Source: Chryseobacterium ureilyticum
GTDB lineage: Bacteria > Bacteroidota > Bacteroidia > Flavobacteriales > Weeksellaceae
DNA: 64,000 nucleotides
Reading direction: 5' to 3'
Assembly (NCBI RefSeq): GCF_900156735.1
Contig: NZ_FTOL01000001.1
Coordinates: 1,054,001-1,118,000, forward strand
The translations under genes and the position numbers were made by a program. Below the pieces are notes generated by a model, which saw only the letters and a list, made by a program, of their open reading frames with translations, was not told the DNA's origin and ran no database searches. Below, piece by piece: positions 53,340-61,683 of this stretch (positions are counted from its first letter, which is position 1; every line of letters starts with the position of its first letter).

Positions 53340-53621
53340 ATGAATATAAAAATTTTAACACCAGAATACGTAGTTTTTGAAGGAGAGGTTAGCTCTGTAT
53401 TATTGCCTGGAAAGAATGGTGAATTTCACATCATGAAAAACCACGCAGGAATCGTATCTTCATTAATCGGTGGTAAGGTAAAATTATTTACTAATTCAGT
53501 AGATGAAGCTTATGCTAAAAACCTTACTAAAGAAAATGATAAAGACTCTGTTTTTTCTTATTCTATCAAAAGCGGTGTTGTAGAATTTAATCATAACAAA
53601 GGAATCATCCTTTGCGAATAA
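53340..53621 (+). CDS. atpC: ATP synthase F1 epsilon subunit, short form
   Basis: 93 residues: MNIKILTPEYVVFEGEVSSVLLPGKNGEFHIMKNHAGIVSSLIGGKVKLF is the N-terminal beta-sandwich of the epsilon subunit that couples F1 to the c-ring. The usual C-terminal two-helix domain (about 45 residues), which can brake ATP hydrolysis, is absent; short forms are common in Bacteroidota. It follows atpD by 99 bp with octamer repeats between. Confidence 0.93.
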   Translation: MNIKILTPEYVVFEGEVSSVLLPGKNGEFHIMKNHAGIVSSLIGGKVKLFTNSVDEAYAKNLTKENDKDSVFSYSIKSGVVEFNHNKGIILCE

Positions 53622-53647
53622 TTAAATGAAAAGCTAAATATATTTTC

Positions 53648-53678
53648 AAAAAAGTGTAACTTTGGTTACACTTTTTTT
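53648..53678 (+). terminator. Terminator after atpC
   Basis: AAAAAAGTGTAAC (53648-53660), loop TTTG, GTTACACTTTTTT (53665-53677). Confidence 0.92.
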
Positions 53679-53706
53679 ATTTCATTTTGTGTAAAAATCT
53701 GATTCT

Positions 53707-54528
53707 ATGAAGAAAAGTATAATCATATTCTTTACAATACTGGGAATTGTACTCTCCAATGCCCAGAATTTTAAGACCAAAAGGGGGATTATTAATTTAG
53801 ACGGAATTCCGGTTGCCAAAATTTCAAATAAGTCCAATGAATATACTTTTATGGACTTAAAAGAAACACCTCTCTATACGATTAAATTCATTGATAAAAG
53901 TATAGTAGATTCCGTTAGAGACAGCTATATTCAGATCAATAGAGTTTACAACAGGGATAAAACCATTGAAGTAGATTACATTTCACCCTCTGCTTTTTCC
54001 GGCGAAGAAAAGTCAGCAGTTTATACATCCATAAAAGGATTTAAAATCATTGATAATATGGGAATCAATGTAAAAAATCTTGATGAACTGTTTTCAAATG
54101 TGCCGAAAAGGAAACTTGATAATAAAACGAAAGATGCTTATACTGTCAGAAAAAAGATAGATAAGTTAAATCTTGAGGTGAATAAAGTTGGCGAAATCCT
54201 TAGTAACGGGGTTCCAGTAGGATATTTTACCAATTTGCCTGTAAGCTTTGGTTCTGATGATAAGATCATGGAAAAAAGCTTTATAGATATTGAGATCTAT
54301 GATGCTAAAAGTAAATATATTGGAAAATATATTACTACCACAAAACAACTGAAAACAGCTGGGGGAAAATCATTTACGCTTTATAAGGAGATGTCAGGAA
54401 GGGCATCTATTCTAAAATATCCGACCTATAAGGCAATTGCAGAAAGAATAGCAATTATGGATCCGAATTTCATTAAAATACAGGAGAAAGTATCTGTGGG
54501 ACCTGTTTCACAAGATAAACCCAATTGA
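53707..54528 (+). CDS. Secreted hypothetical protein
   Basis: 273 residues. Signal peptide 1-20 (MKKSIIIFFTILGIVLSNAQ). The rest is basic, with RGIINLDGIPVAKISNKSNEYTFMDLKETPLYTIKFIDKS near the start and a matching second segment, NGVPVGYFTNLPVSFGSDDKIMEKSFIDIEIYDAKS, at about 177-212, so the body may hold two related halves. I do not recognise the family. It stands alone between two terminators. Confidence 0.75.
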   Translation: MKKSIIIFFTILGIVLSNAQNFKTKRGIINLDGIPVAKISNKSNEYTFMDLKETPLYTIKFIDKSIVDSVRDSYIQINRVYNRDKTIEVDYISPSAFSGEEKSAVYTSIKGFKIIDNMGINVKNLDELFSNVPKRKLDNKTKDAYTVRKKIDKLNLEVNKVGEILSNGVPVGYFTNLPVSFGSDDKIMEKSFIDIEIYDAKSKYIGKYITTTKQLKTAGGKSFTLYKEMSGRASILKYPTYKAIAERIAIMDPNFIKIQEKVSVGPVSQDKPN

Positions 54529-54550
54529 ATCTGCTAAAAATATATTAAAT

Positions 54551-54582
54551 AAAACCTCGAAATTACTTTTCGAGGTTTTTAT
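54551..54582 (+). terminator. Terminator after the secreted hypothetical gene
   Basis: AAAACCTCGAAA (54551-54562), loop TTACT, TTTCGAGGTTTT (54568-54579), then further T. Confidence 0.9.
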
Positions 54583-54620
54583 TTTTATCCACTTAATTTT
54601 TTATAATCAAACCTTATTTT

Positions 54621-54670
54621 ATTCGTGCATTCGTAGCTGATAGTTTTTGCCACGAATGCACGAATTTTTC
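54621..54670. repeat. Inverted repeat ATTCGTGCATTCGT ... ACGAATGCACGAAT
   Basis: A 14-bp perfect inverted repeat, arms 54621-54634 and 54652-54665, with a 17-nt loop; then TTTTTC. A related but weaker form (ACCACGAGTATAT ... ATATATTCGTGGT) lies at 1506-1544. Confidence 0.75.
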
Positions 54671-54791
54671 TTTGTTTGCGATATTAAAATATTATATAAT
54701 TATTTATGAAATTTTAATTTAGATTCCATTGGAGTTATTTTATCTTAAAATTCCATCAATTTGAAAATCGCTGAGAAAAATCACAACAATT

Positions 54792-56987
54792 TTATAAACT
54801 CAAAATCACACCGTTTTCCTTCAATTGCTGCATAGGTTTTGAGAACCAAAACAATTCAAAATCTTCAAAATTTTCTTCAAATTGATTCTTAAGTTGTTGA
54901 GCTGTAGGTTTTTTTTGATTTTCTATAGAGTTTTCTTTCAAAATATTCATCAACCATTCTGCCTTATCCTCTTCCATTTCAACCTTTACAATATTGGTTT
55001 TTAAATGGAATGTAAGAAGCGTGTATGTACCAGAATATTTCTTTTTATTTTTTATTCGATTCTCAGCGATTACGTTTTTCGTTAAAAAGACAATTTTTGA
55101 ATTTCCTTTAAACTTAAAATCTTCATCTTCCAATAAGCTGTCGTGAATATAATCAGGATGGATAGTTGTTCTTGGAATTTTAAAATCAAACCACTCTTGA
55201 AGAGGAAGTTCAAAATTAATTCCATGCATATAATTGAATAAAGATTTTTTTAAACCTGAACTAAATTTATCATGATTGATTCCAGTTTTGTCTGTAAAGT
55301 CAATATCGTTATTAGCAAATAGAATTTCCTGCTTGATTGGAGTAACTCCAAATTCTTCCGGATTCAATCCAACAGGTGAGTGGGCAGTCATAGCAAACTG
55401 GTGCCAAAAGCCACTTTGTAAAATTCCCATCTCAAATAACTGACGAATCATTTCCATAGAATCAATCGTTTCCTGAATGGTTTGTGTTGGGTAGCCATAC
55501 ATCAGATAAGCATGGATCATAATTCCGGCTTCTGTAAAATTTCTCGTTACTTTTGCAACTTGTTCCACAGAAATTCCTTTATCAATTAATTTTAATAAAC
55601 GATCACTTGCCACTTCCAATCCACCGGAAACCGCTACGCAACCTGAAAGTTTTAATAAATAACATAAATCACGGGTGAAGCTTTTTTCAAAACGAATATT
55701 TGTCCACCAGGTAACGACAAGTTTTCTTCTGAGAATTTCAATGGCAACTTCTCTCATTAAGGCTGGCGGCGCGGCTTCATCTACAAAATGAAAACCGGTT
55801 TCTCCTGTTGTTTTGATAAGTTCTTCCATTCTGTCTACCAGAATTTTGGCAGAGATAGGTTCGTAGATTTTAATGTAATCCAGAGAAATATCACAGAACG
55901 TACATTTTCCCCAATAGCATCCATGAGCCATCGTTAGTTTATTCCATCTTCCGTCACTCCATAAGCTATGCATAGGATTGGCAATTTCAATTACTGAAAT
56001 ATATTGATCCAATTTTAAATCTGTATAATCCGGAGTTCCTATATCTGCTTGCTTAAAATCGTGTCTTTTTGAATTGTTCTTATAAACAACTTCTTGATTT
56101 TCAAGTAAAAAAGTTCTTTTGTACTGAGGTTTTTCATTAGGCTCAGGATGAAGAATATTTTCACACAGAAGTTCGAGAGGAAGTTCACCATCATCTAACG
56201 TTATAAAATCAAAAAATTCAAACACTCTTTGATCCTTGATTTCTCTTAACTCAGTATTGGGAAAACCTCCACCCATTGCAATTTTAATGTGTGGAAAATT
56301 TTTCTTTATAAACTGTGCAGATCTGAAAGCAGAGTATAAATTTCCAGGAAAAGGAATAGAAAAACAAACCAATTTAGGCTGTATAAATTCTATTTTTTCA
56401 CGAAGAATAGTTAAGGTAAAACCATCGATAAATGTTTGTTGATCAGATAATTTTAAATATAACTCATCAAAAGAATTAGCACTTTTTCCTAAACGTTCTG
56501 CATATCTGCTGAAACCAAAATCAGTATCAATATTTTCAACAATATAATCTGAAATATCCTCCAAATATAAAGTTGCCAAATGTTTTGCTTTATCCTGCAA
56601 GCCCATATTTCCGAAAGCGAATTCCATATCATCCAGTTGGTTGAAACGTGAAGCTTCGGGAAGAAAGTTCATACTGCAGATCTGTCTTGCCAGCGTTGGA
56701 TTTTTTCCTTGCAAAAAGGGAATTACCTGATCTATGGTTTTTAAATACTCCTCTCTTAATGCATAGATTCTTTGTATATTTTCAGAAGCATTCTGAAGAT
56801 CAATTTCTTTACTGAAAACCTTTTGTAATCCACCTTTTGAAAATAATTCCAAAATAACATCTATTCCCAAATCCATCTGATAACTGGAAATATTTTTAGT
56901 ATTTAAAAATCCTTTAATATAAGCGGTTGCCGGATAAGGAGTGTTAAGTTGGGTAAAAGGCGGGGTAATAAGAAGCAGGTCTTTCAA
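54792..56987 (-). CDS. B12-binding-type radical SAM protein
   Basis: 731 residues. The N-terminal part (1-320) has a Rossmann-like pattern (KDLLLITPPFTQLNTPYPATAYIKGFL, LVCFSIPFPGNLYSAFRSAQFIKKNFPHIKIAMGGGFPN), as in cobalamin-binding radical SAM enzymes. The cluster motif GCYWGKCTFC is near residues 358-367: the spacing is C-x4-C-x2-C, not the usual x3. Then GFHFVDEAAPP, TWWTNIRFEKSF, SGGLEVASDRLLKLIDKG and MIHAYLMYGYPTQT form the SAM barrel. Possible actions include methylation or peptide modification; the substrate is unknown and no partner gene is next to it. Confidence 0.85.
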   Translation of the reverse strand: MKDLLLITPPFTQLNTPYPATAYIKGFLNTKNISSYQMDLGIDVILELFSKGGLQKVFSKEIDLQNASENIQRIYALREEYLKTIDQVIPFLQGKNPTLARQICSMNFLPEASRFNQLDDMEFAFGNMGLQDKAKHLATLYLEDISDYIVENIDTDFGFSRYAERLGKSANSFDELYLKLSDQQTFIDGFTLTILREKIEFIQPKLVCFSIPFPGNLYSAFRSAQFIKKNFPHIKIAMGGGFPNTELREIKDQRVFEFFDFITLDDGELPLELLCENILHPEPNEKPQYKRTFLLENQEVVYKNNSKRHDFKQADIGTPDYTDLKLDQYISVIEIANPMHSLWSDGRWNKLTMAHGCYWGKCTFCDISLDYIKIYEPISAKILVDRMEELIKTTGETGFHFVDEAAPPALMREVAIEILRRKLVVTWWTNIRFEKSFTRDLCYLLKLSGCVAVSGGLEVASDRLLKLIDKGISVEQVAKVTRNFTEAGIMIHAYLMYGYPTQTIQETIDSMEMIRQLFEMGILQSGFWHQFAMTAHSPVGLNPEEFGVTPIKQEILFANNDIDFTDKTGINHDKFSSGLKKSLFNYMHGINFELPLQEWFDFKIPRTTIHPDYIHDSLLEDEDFKFKGNSKIVFLTKNVIAENRIKNKKKYSGTYTLLTFHLKTNIVKVEMEEDKAEWLMNILKENSIENQKKPTAQQLKNQFEENFEDFELFWFSKPMQQLKENGVILSL

Positions 56988-57352
56988 CAGAAATTTTTTG
57001 CAAAGTTATTCTAAAGTTTTTTTAGAAAGAAATTTTTTACTCTGATTATAGACAGGTCTGAATGTTGCTAACCGCAAATACTTTTTTTCTTGTATAATTT
57101 TTCCCGCAGATCTCACAGATTTCGCAGATAAAATGCAGTTGATCTATCGTGAAAGATTGAGAATGATAGGAGAGATTTTTTTGACGCAAAGTTTTTAATA
57201 AGAGATAGCCATATTTTTAAGGAGACAAAGAGGGAATCAATTTCATTGATTCTTTTTAAGCGAATGTATTATGTATATAGCTTCTTCAGCGATAAAGTCG
57301 TTCTTCTTTGCTTCCTAAATAAAGCATTATAATTATTACTTTGTGTTCAAAA
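56988..57352. repeat. Intergenic region with GCAGATTTCGCAGATA-type repeat
   Basis: No gene in 365 bp. CCGCAGATCTCACAGATTTCGCAGATAAAATGCAG (split: 57105-57121 and 57122-57139) is made of near copies of GCAGAT and CAGATTT. There is a hairpin GAATCAA/TTGATTC at 57234-57252 followed by TTTTT. A minus-strand -7 box TAACTTTG for the radical SAM gene is at 57008-57001. Confidence 0.5.
57001..57008 (-). promoter_or_regulatory. -7 box TAACTTTG of the radical SAM gene
   Basis: Exact TAnnTTTG on the minus strand, 13 bp before the ATG at 56987; the leader would be under ten bases. Confidence 0.55.
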
Positions 57353-58096
57353 TTATTTAAATACCAGATCAATAGGGTTATTATTGATGAAATTAAGAAA
57401 AGACTCTTCCTTAAAATAGCCATTCTCATCTAGAATTTCAGGGTTTAAAACTTCGGCTTCATTGGCTCCATCCAAAGTTATATTTTTAATCACTCTTCCT
57501 GTTTTTCCTTCTATTATGTTATGAAGGCTTATTAAGTATTTTGAATGAATACTGTTCTCAGCAACAGTATAATGTCCATTCTCAGCAATAAGTGATGTAG
57601 TAATATTTCCATTAATATAAGTCTCATGATCATTCCCTGATGCACCAAACAGAACTTCACAAGTCAGATTTCCAGAACAGTATAACGAACCATTAACAAT
57701 GATATTTTTTGCTTCAATATTTCCGGTAACAATAAGAACAACATAGTCTTCAATAAAGAGGTTTCCAGAAAGAATGATGTCTTGATTTAACAGAATAATT
57801 TTATATCCTTCACTATCTTCAGTTACTAAATCAAGAGAGGTTGAGCCTTTATTTTCTGCAAGAATAATGGCAGGAACTTGATCTTCATCTGGTTGTAAAG
57901 AAGCTGCTTTTATTTTTGCTGCAGTTTCCTGATCTAGTATTTCGAGAAACTCTGAAAGATCTTCTTCATCTAAAGATTGATCTGCAAAGAAAGCTCCTTC
58001 CAATGTCTCATAAACAGTAGAGTAAAAATTTTCTGATTGATTTATAAGGTGTTGGTATAATTGCTCTTTAGTGATTATTTGTTGTGTTTCTTTCAT
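57353..58096 (-). CDS. Predicted beta-solenoid protein, unknown function
   Basis: 247 residues, acidic, without a signal peptide. Residues 1-85 look helical. About 95-200 has short repeating strands, as in polymer-forming (bactofilin-like) or other beta-solenoid proteins: DIILSGNLFIEDYVVLIVTGNIEAKNIIVNGSLYCSGNLTCEVLFG and then TYINGNITTSLIAENGHYTV. I cannot name the family; assembly into filaments is only a guess. It begins 17 bp after the EamA gene and is likely co-transcribed with it. Confidence 0.7.
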   Translation of the reverse strand: MKETQQIITKEQLYQHLINQSENFYSTVYETLEGAFFADQSLDEEDLSEFLEILDQETAAKIKAASLQPDEDQVPAIILAENKGSTSLDLVTEDSEGYKIILLNQDIILSGNLFIEDYVVLIVTGNIEAKNIIVNGSLYCSGNLTCEVLFGASGNDHETYINGNITTSLIAENGHYTVAENSIHSKYLISLHNIIEGKTGRVIKNITLDGANEAEVLNPEILDENGYFKEESFLNFINNNPIDLVFK

Positions 58097-58113
58097 AAAG
58101 ATTAGTAAGGCAC

Positions 58114-58992
58114 TTATGCGTGTGTTATATTTTTTCTGTCTGAAATTACATTAAGAATTACACCGATTAAAATAAGAGTAATTCCGATTAATAAGTTGGT
58201 TGTGAATTGTTCATGAAACATTAATACACTTACCATCACAGCAACTACAGGTTCCAAGGCTCCTAAAATGGCAACGGGAGTAGAGCCGATATACTTAATG
58301 GCATATACAAGACACAAACTGGAAATTACCGTAGTAAGAAATGCAAAAATAAGGAAGTTAACAAAGATGGTTGTTGAAGGAATAGCAAATGATTGATGTC
58401 CTATGACAGATTTAGTCATAAAAAATAAGGAAGTAAAAAGCATAGAGTAGAAGGTAAGCTTAAATCCTGAAACTTTTAGATTCGATTTATTGACGATCAC
58501 CATATACAGCGCATAAAACAGTGAGCTGAGCATTACAATTCCCAATCCTGCAAAATTAATTTCGAACCCACTTCCTTTAAGGCATAAAACGATTACCCCT
58601 GCAAAGGCAAGAAGAAGTGAAACAATAGATAATTTTGTAAGCTTCTCTTTATAAAAGAAAAACATAATCAAAGCTACAATTACCGGATAGATAAACAAAA
58701 CTGTAGAAGCAATTCCCGGGGTAAGAAAATCATAACCTATAAACAAAAACTCCGAGGAAAGGGCATAGCACACTCCAAGAATAGCAAGAATTAAAGCTTC
58801 TTTTTTATTAATTCTGAATTTTTGTTTGGAATAGATAAGATAGGCACCCACCATTAAAGCAGAAAAGAAAAATCTGTAAAAAAGTGTAATGTCCATTGAA
58901 AAATGTGCCTGCTTGATTGGCAGGATAAAAATAGGAATCAATCCGTATGAAACCGCCGACAAAACGCCCAATAAATAACCCTTAAGTTTCAT
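58114..58992 (-). CDS. DMT-superfamily transporter, EamA type
   Basis: 292 residues, ten hydrophobic segments in two EamA halves (5-138 and 148-285). MKLKGYLLGVLSAVSYGLIPIFILP starts the first half; GLGIVMLSSLFYALYMVIVNKS starts the second, which ends STPVAILGALEPVVAVMVSVLMFHEQFTTNLLIGITLILIGV. The substrate is unknown (metabolite or amino acid export are common). The ATG at 58992 is chosen over the frame opening at 59040, which lies in a terminator. Confidence 0.88.
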   Translation of the reverse strand: MKLKGYLLGVLSAVSYGLIPIFILPIKQAHFSMDITLFYRFFFSALMVGAYLIYSKQKFRINKKEALILAILGVCYALSSEFLFIGYDFLTPGIASTVLFIYPVIVALIMFFFYKEKLTKLSIVSLLLAFAGVIVLCLKGSGFEINFAGLGIVMLSSLFYALYMVIVNKSNLKVSGFKLTFYSMLFTSLFFMTKSVIGHQSFAIPSTTIFVNFLIFAFLTTVISSLCLVYAIKYIGSTPVAILGALEPVVAVMVSVLMFHEQFTTNLLIGITLILIGVILNVISDRKNITHA

Positions 58993-59022
58993 TTGCTCTT
59001 TATAGTTTATAGTTTTTAAAAT

Positions 59023-59053
59023 AAAAAACCACTGAATCAATCAGTGGTTTTTT
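59023..59053 (-). terminator. Terminator after the alpha-oxoamine synthase gene
   Basis: AAAAAACCACTGA (59023-59035), loop ATCAA, TCAGTGGTTTTTT (59041-59053). T-rich flanks on both strands. It separates the acyltransferase from the EamA gene. Confidence 0.88.
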
Positions 59054-59068
59054 TATGTTGTTTAAAGA

Positions 59069-60343
59069 TTAGATCGGTTTAAAACTTAATCCCTGTTCCT
59101 GCAGTAATATTTGTTCCTGCTCTTTATAGTAACCACTTACTAATTTATCGTGAATCGCTTCAAATGCGGCAAGAGTTTCATTGATCTCTGCATCTGTATG
59201 AGAAGCGGTTGGAATTAATCTTAAAAGAATCATTCCCTTCGGAATTACCGGATATACCACAACTGAAGTAAAGATTCCATAATTTTCTCTAAGATCTTTT
59301 ACCAAAAGGGTAGCTTCTACAGGAGTTCCCTGCATCATTACAGGAGTTACGCAAGTGTTGGTATCCCCAATGTTGAATCCTCTTTCTTTTAATCCGTTCT
59401 GTAGTTTACCTACATTTTCCCAAAGTTTAGCTTTGATCTCAGGTCTTGATCTCAATAGCTCTAATCTTTTTAAACCTCCGATTACCATTGGCATTGTAAG
59501 AGATTTTGCGAAGATTTGTGATCTTAAGTTGAATTTCAGGTATCTGATAATTTCTTTGTCACCTGCAAGGAATGCTCCGAAACCAGCCATTGACTTAGCA
59601 AAAGTAGAGAAGTATACATCAATCTGATCATTACAATCCTGCTCTTCACCAACTCCCGCACCAGTTTTACCTAGTGTTCCGAAACCGTGAGCATCATCTA
59701 CTAAAAGTCTGAATTGATATTTTGATTTAAGTTCACAAATCTCCTTGATCTTACCTTGTTGTCCTCTCATTCCGAAAACTCCTTCAGTAATTACAAGAAT
59801 ACCACCTCCTGTTTCTTCAGCTACTTTCGTTGCTCTCTGAAGGTTTTTTTCAAGACTTGCCATATCGTTGTGCTTGTAGGTAAATCTTTTACCTGAATGA
59901 AGTCTTACTCCATCCACGATGCAGGCATGAGAATCCATATCATAAACAATTACATCATTTCTGCTTACCAAAGCATCAATGGTAGAAACCATCCCCTGGT
60001 AACCGAAGTTCAATAAATATGCTGATTCTTTTTGTACGAAGTCTGCCAATTCTTTTTCCAACTGAAGGTGCTGATCTGTTTCTCCAGACATTGCTCTTGC
60101 TCCCATTGGATAGAACATTCCATATTCTGCAGCCGCCTTTGCATCTGCTTCTATTACTTCAGGATGATTACACAACCCTAAATAATCATTGGCACTCCAG
60201 AAAATTACTTCTCTACCCTGAAATTGCATCCTCGGACCAATAGGTCCTTCTAGTCTTGGGAAAATAAAATAACCTTCTCCATAATCTGCAAATTGTCCAA
60301 GAGGTCCTGGATTTTCTTTTATTCTTTCAAAAATATCCAACAT
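59069..60343 (-). CDS. Alpha-oxoamine synthase: likely cysteate (or serine) C-acyltransferase
   Basis: 424 residues, PLP fold type I, class II (KBL/SPT/BioF group). FWSANDYLGLCNHPEV is the family N-terminal motif; LVDDAHGFGTLGKTG holds the PLP aspartate and histidine; the lysine is in STFAKSMAGFGAFLAG. Members join a fatty acyl thioester to an amino acid with loss of CO2. In Bacteroidota the near relatives are serine palmitoyltransferase and the cysteate fatty acyltransferase of capnine synthesis. The gene just upstream is a cysteine-synthase homologue, which favours cysteate. The choice between the two cannot be settled here. Confidence 0.82.
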   Translation of the reverse strand: MLDIFERIKENPGPLGQFADYGEGYFIFPRLEGPIGPRMQFQGREVIFWSANDYLGLCNHPEVIEADAKAAAEYGMFYPMGARAMSGETDQHLQLEKELADFVQKESAYLLNFGYQGMVSTIDALVSRNDVIVYDMDSHACIVDGVRLHSGKRFTYKHNDMASLEKNLQRATKVAEETGGGILVITEGVFGMRGQQGKIKEICELKSKYQFRLLVDDAHGFGTLGKTGAGVGEEQDCNDQIDVYFSTFAKSMAGFGAFLAGDKEIIRYLKFNLRSQIFAKSLTMPMVIGGLKRLELLRSRPEIKAKLWENVGKLQNGLKERGFNIGDTNTCVTPVMMQGTPVEATLLVKDLRENYGIFTSVVVYPVIPKGMILLRLIPTASHTDAEINETLAAFEAIHDKLVSGYYKEQEQILLQEQGLSFKPI

Positions 60344-60362
60344 TGTATCGTAATTTTTAAGT

Positions 60363-60401
60363 AATAAAGCCTTTTTTGTAGAACACGCAAAAGGCTTTAT
60401 T
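60363..60401 (-). promoter_or_regulatory. Hairpin between the two sulfonolipid-type genes
   Basis: A 13-bp perfect stem, AATAAAGCCTTTT (60363-60375) and AAAAGGCTTTATT (60389-60401), 13-nt loop. It lies 22 bp after one stop and 19 bp before the next ATG, and no long T-run follows on the minus strand. It may be a weak attenuator or an mRNA processing or stability element. Confidence 0.5.
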
Positions 60402-60423
60402 TATATCGTGATTTTATTTATTC

Positions 60424-61461
60424 TTATTTAATAAACTCTGTTTTGAAAACTTCGTCATAGTTGTGAACACAGTTGTTAACAAAACCTTGTTCAGCCATCC
60501 ACTTGTCACTGTACACTTTGGTGATGTACCTTGAACCGTGATCCGGGTATATTAAAACAACCACATCATTTTCTGTTAATTCATGAGATTGTGCGTATTG
60601 CATTAATCCCTGAGTTACAGCTCCTGTTGTATAACCTCCCATAATAGCTTCTTTTAAAGCGATCTCGCGGGTTCTGTAGGCTGCCATTTCATCATTTACC
60701 CTTACAAATTCATCCACCTTATCGAAAAGCAGGGCGGAAGGAATTAAATTTTTTCCCATTCCCTCAATCTGATAAGGATGTACATCTTCCTTGTGAATCT
60801 CACCTGTCTCGTGATAGCTTTTTAATATAGATCCGTCTGCATCCACCCCGATAATCTTAATATCTGGGTTTTTCTCCTTCAAAAACTTTGCTGAACCAGA
60901 CAATGTTCCTCCTGTTCCGGTGCAGGCAAAAAGGTGAGTGATCTTACCTTCTGTCTGTTCCCAGATTTCAGGACCTGTAGTCTGATAGTGGGCATCAATA
61001 TTCAGTTCATTAAAGTACTGATTGATGTAAATAGAATTGGGAGTTTCCAAAGCAATTCTTTTCGCCACTTCATAATAAGATCTTGGATCATCCGCCGGTA
61101 CATTGGCAGGACATATATAAACAGTAGCTCCTAATGCTTTAAGATAAGCAATTTTCTCAGGTTTTGTCTTGTCGCTTACTGCGAGAATACATTTATATCC
61201 CTTAATGATACATACCATTGCAATAGAAAACCCAGTGTTTCCGGAAGTTGTTTCTACAACCACGGAATCTTCTTTCAATAAGCCTTTTTTCTCTGCGTTC
61301 TCTATAATATGAAGTGCGATTCGGTCTTTGGTGGAATGTCCAGGATTATATGATTCTAACTTGGCATAAACGGTTGCTGGAATATCTTTTGTAACAGTAT
61401 TTAGCTTCACCATAGGAGTGTGTCCTATTAGGCCAAGAATATTATCGTAAACATTACTCAT
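60424..61461 (-). CDS. Cysteine-synthase-family PLP enzyme, candidate cysteate synthase
   Basis: 345 residues, fold type II PLP enzyme. LIGHTPMVKL starts the domain; the PLP lysine is K45 in STKDRIA; the substrate loop is TTSGNTG (71-77); the phosphate loop is CTGTGGTLSG (about 190). The length exceeds that of CysK (about 310) by a C-terminal tail (VYSDKWMAEQGFVNNCVHNYDEVFKTEF). In capnine synthesis a homologue (CapA) makes L-cysteate from phosphoserine and sulfite, and its partner acyltransferase is encoded next to it, as here. Ordinary cysteine synthase or cystathionine beta-synthase activity is the alternative. Confidence 0.8.
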   Translation of the reverse strand: MSNVYDNILGLIGHTPMVKLNTVTKDIPATVYAKLESYNPGHSTKDRIALHIIENAEKKGLLKEDSVVVETTSGNTGFSIAMVCIIKGYKCILAVSDKTKPEKIAYLKALGATVYICPANVPADDPRSYYEVAKRIALETPNSIYINQYFNELNIDAHYQTTGPEIWEQTEGKITHLFACTGTGGTLSGSAKFLKEKNPDIKIIGVDADGSILKSYHETGEIHKEDVHPYQIEGMGKNLIPSALLFDKVDEFVRVNDEMAAYRTREIALKEAIMGGYTTGAVTQGLMQYAQSHELTENDVVVLIYPDHGSRYITKVYSDKWMAEQGFVNNCVHNYDEVFKTEFIK

Positions 61462-61491
61462 TATTTGTTATTTTCAATAAAAATCTGACTG

Positions 61492-61499
61492 CAAAAATA
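61492..61499 (-). promoter_or_regulatory. -7 box TATTTTTG of the cysteine-synthase-like gene
   Basis: Exact TAnnTTTG on the minus strand, 30 bp before the ATG at 61461. It would drive both genes of the pair. Confidence 0.55.
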
Positions 61500-61683
61500 C
61501 AAAAAAATAAATAATTACTAAACTTTTGTTTGATTTCTAGGAGATAGTTCTGCAAAAAAATATTTTCTTGTTTACAGTTTTAGCAGGAGTGTAATCGCAA
61601 ATTCCAAGCCAAATTTTTAAATTTTGTTAAAAACAATATAAAATAATATAAAAGCCTTATTTTCGCATAATTGATTTAATACT

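Noticed and set aside
60424..61461. Plain cysteine synthase CysK
   Set aside because: Not excluded, but the extended C-terminus and the pairing with an alpha-oxoamine synthase fit cysteate synthase better; kept as the alternative.
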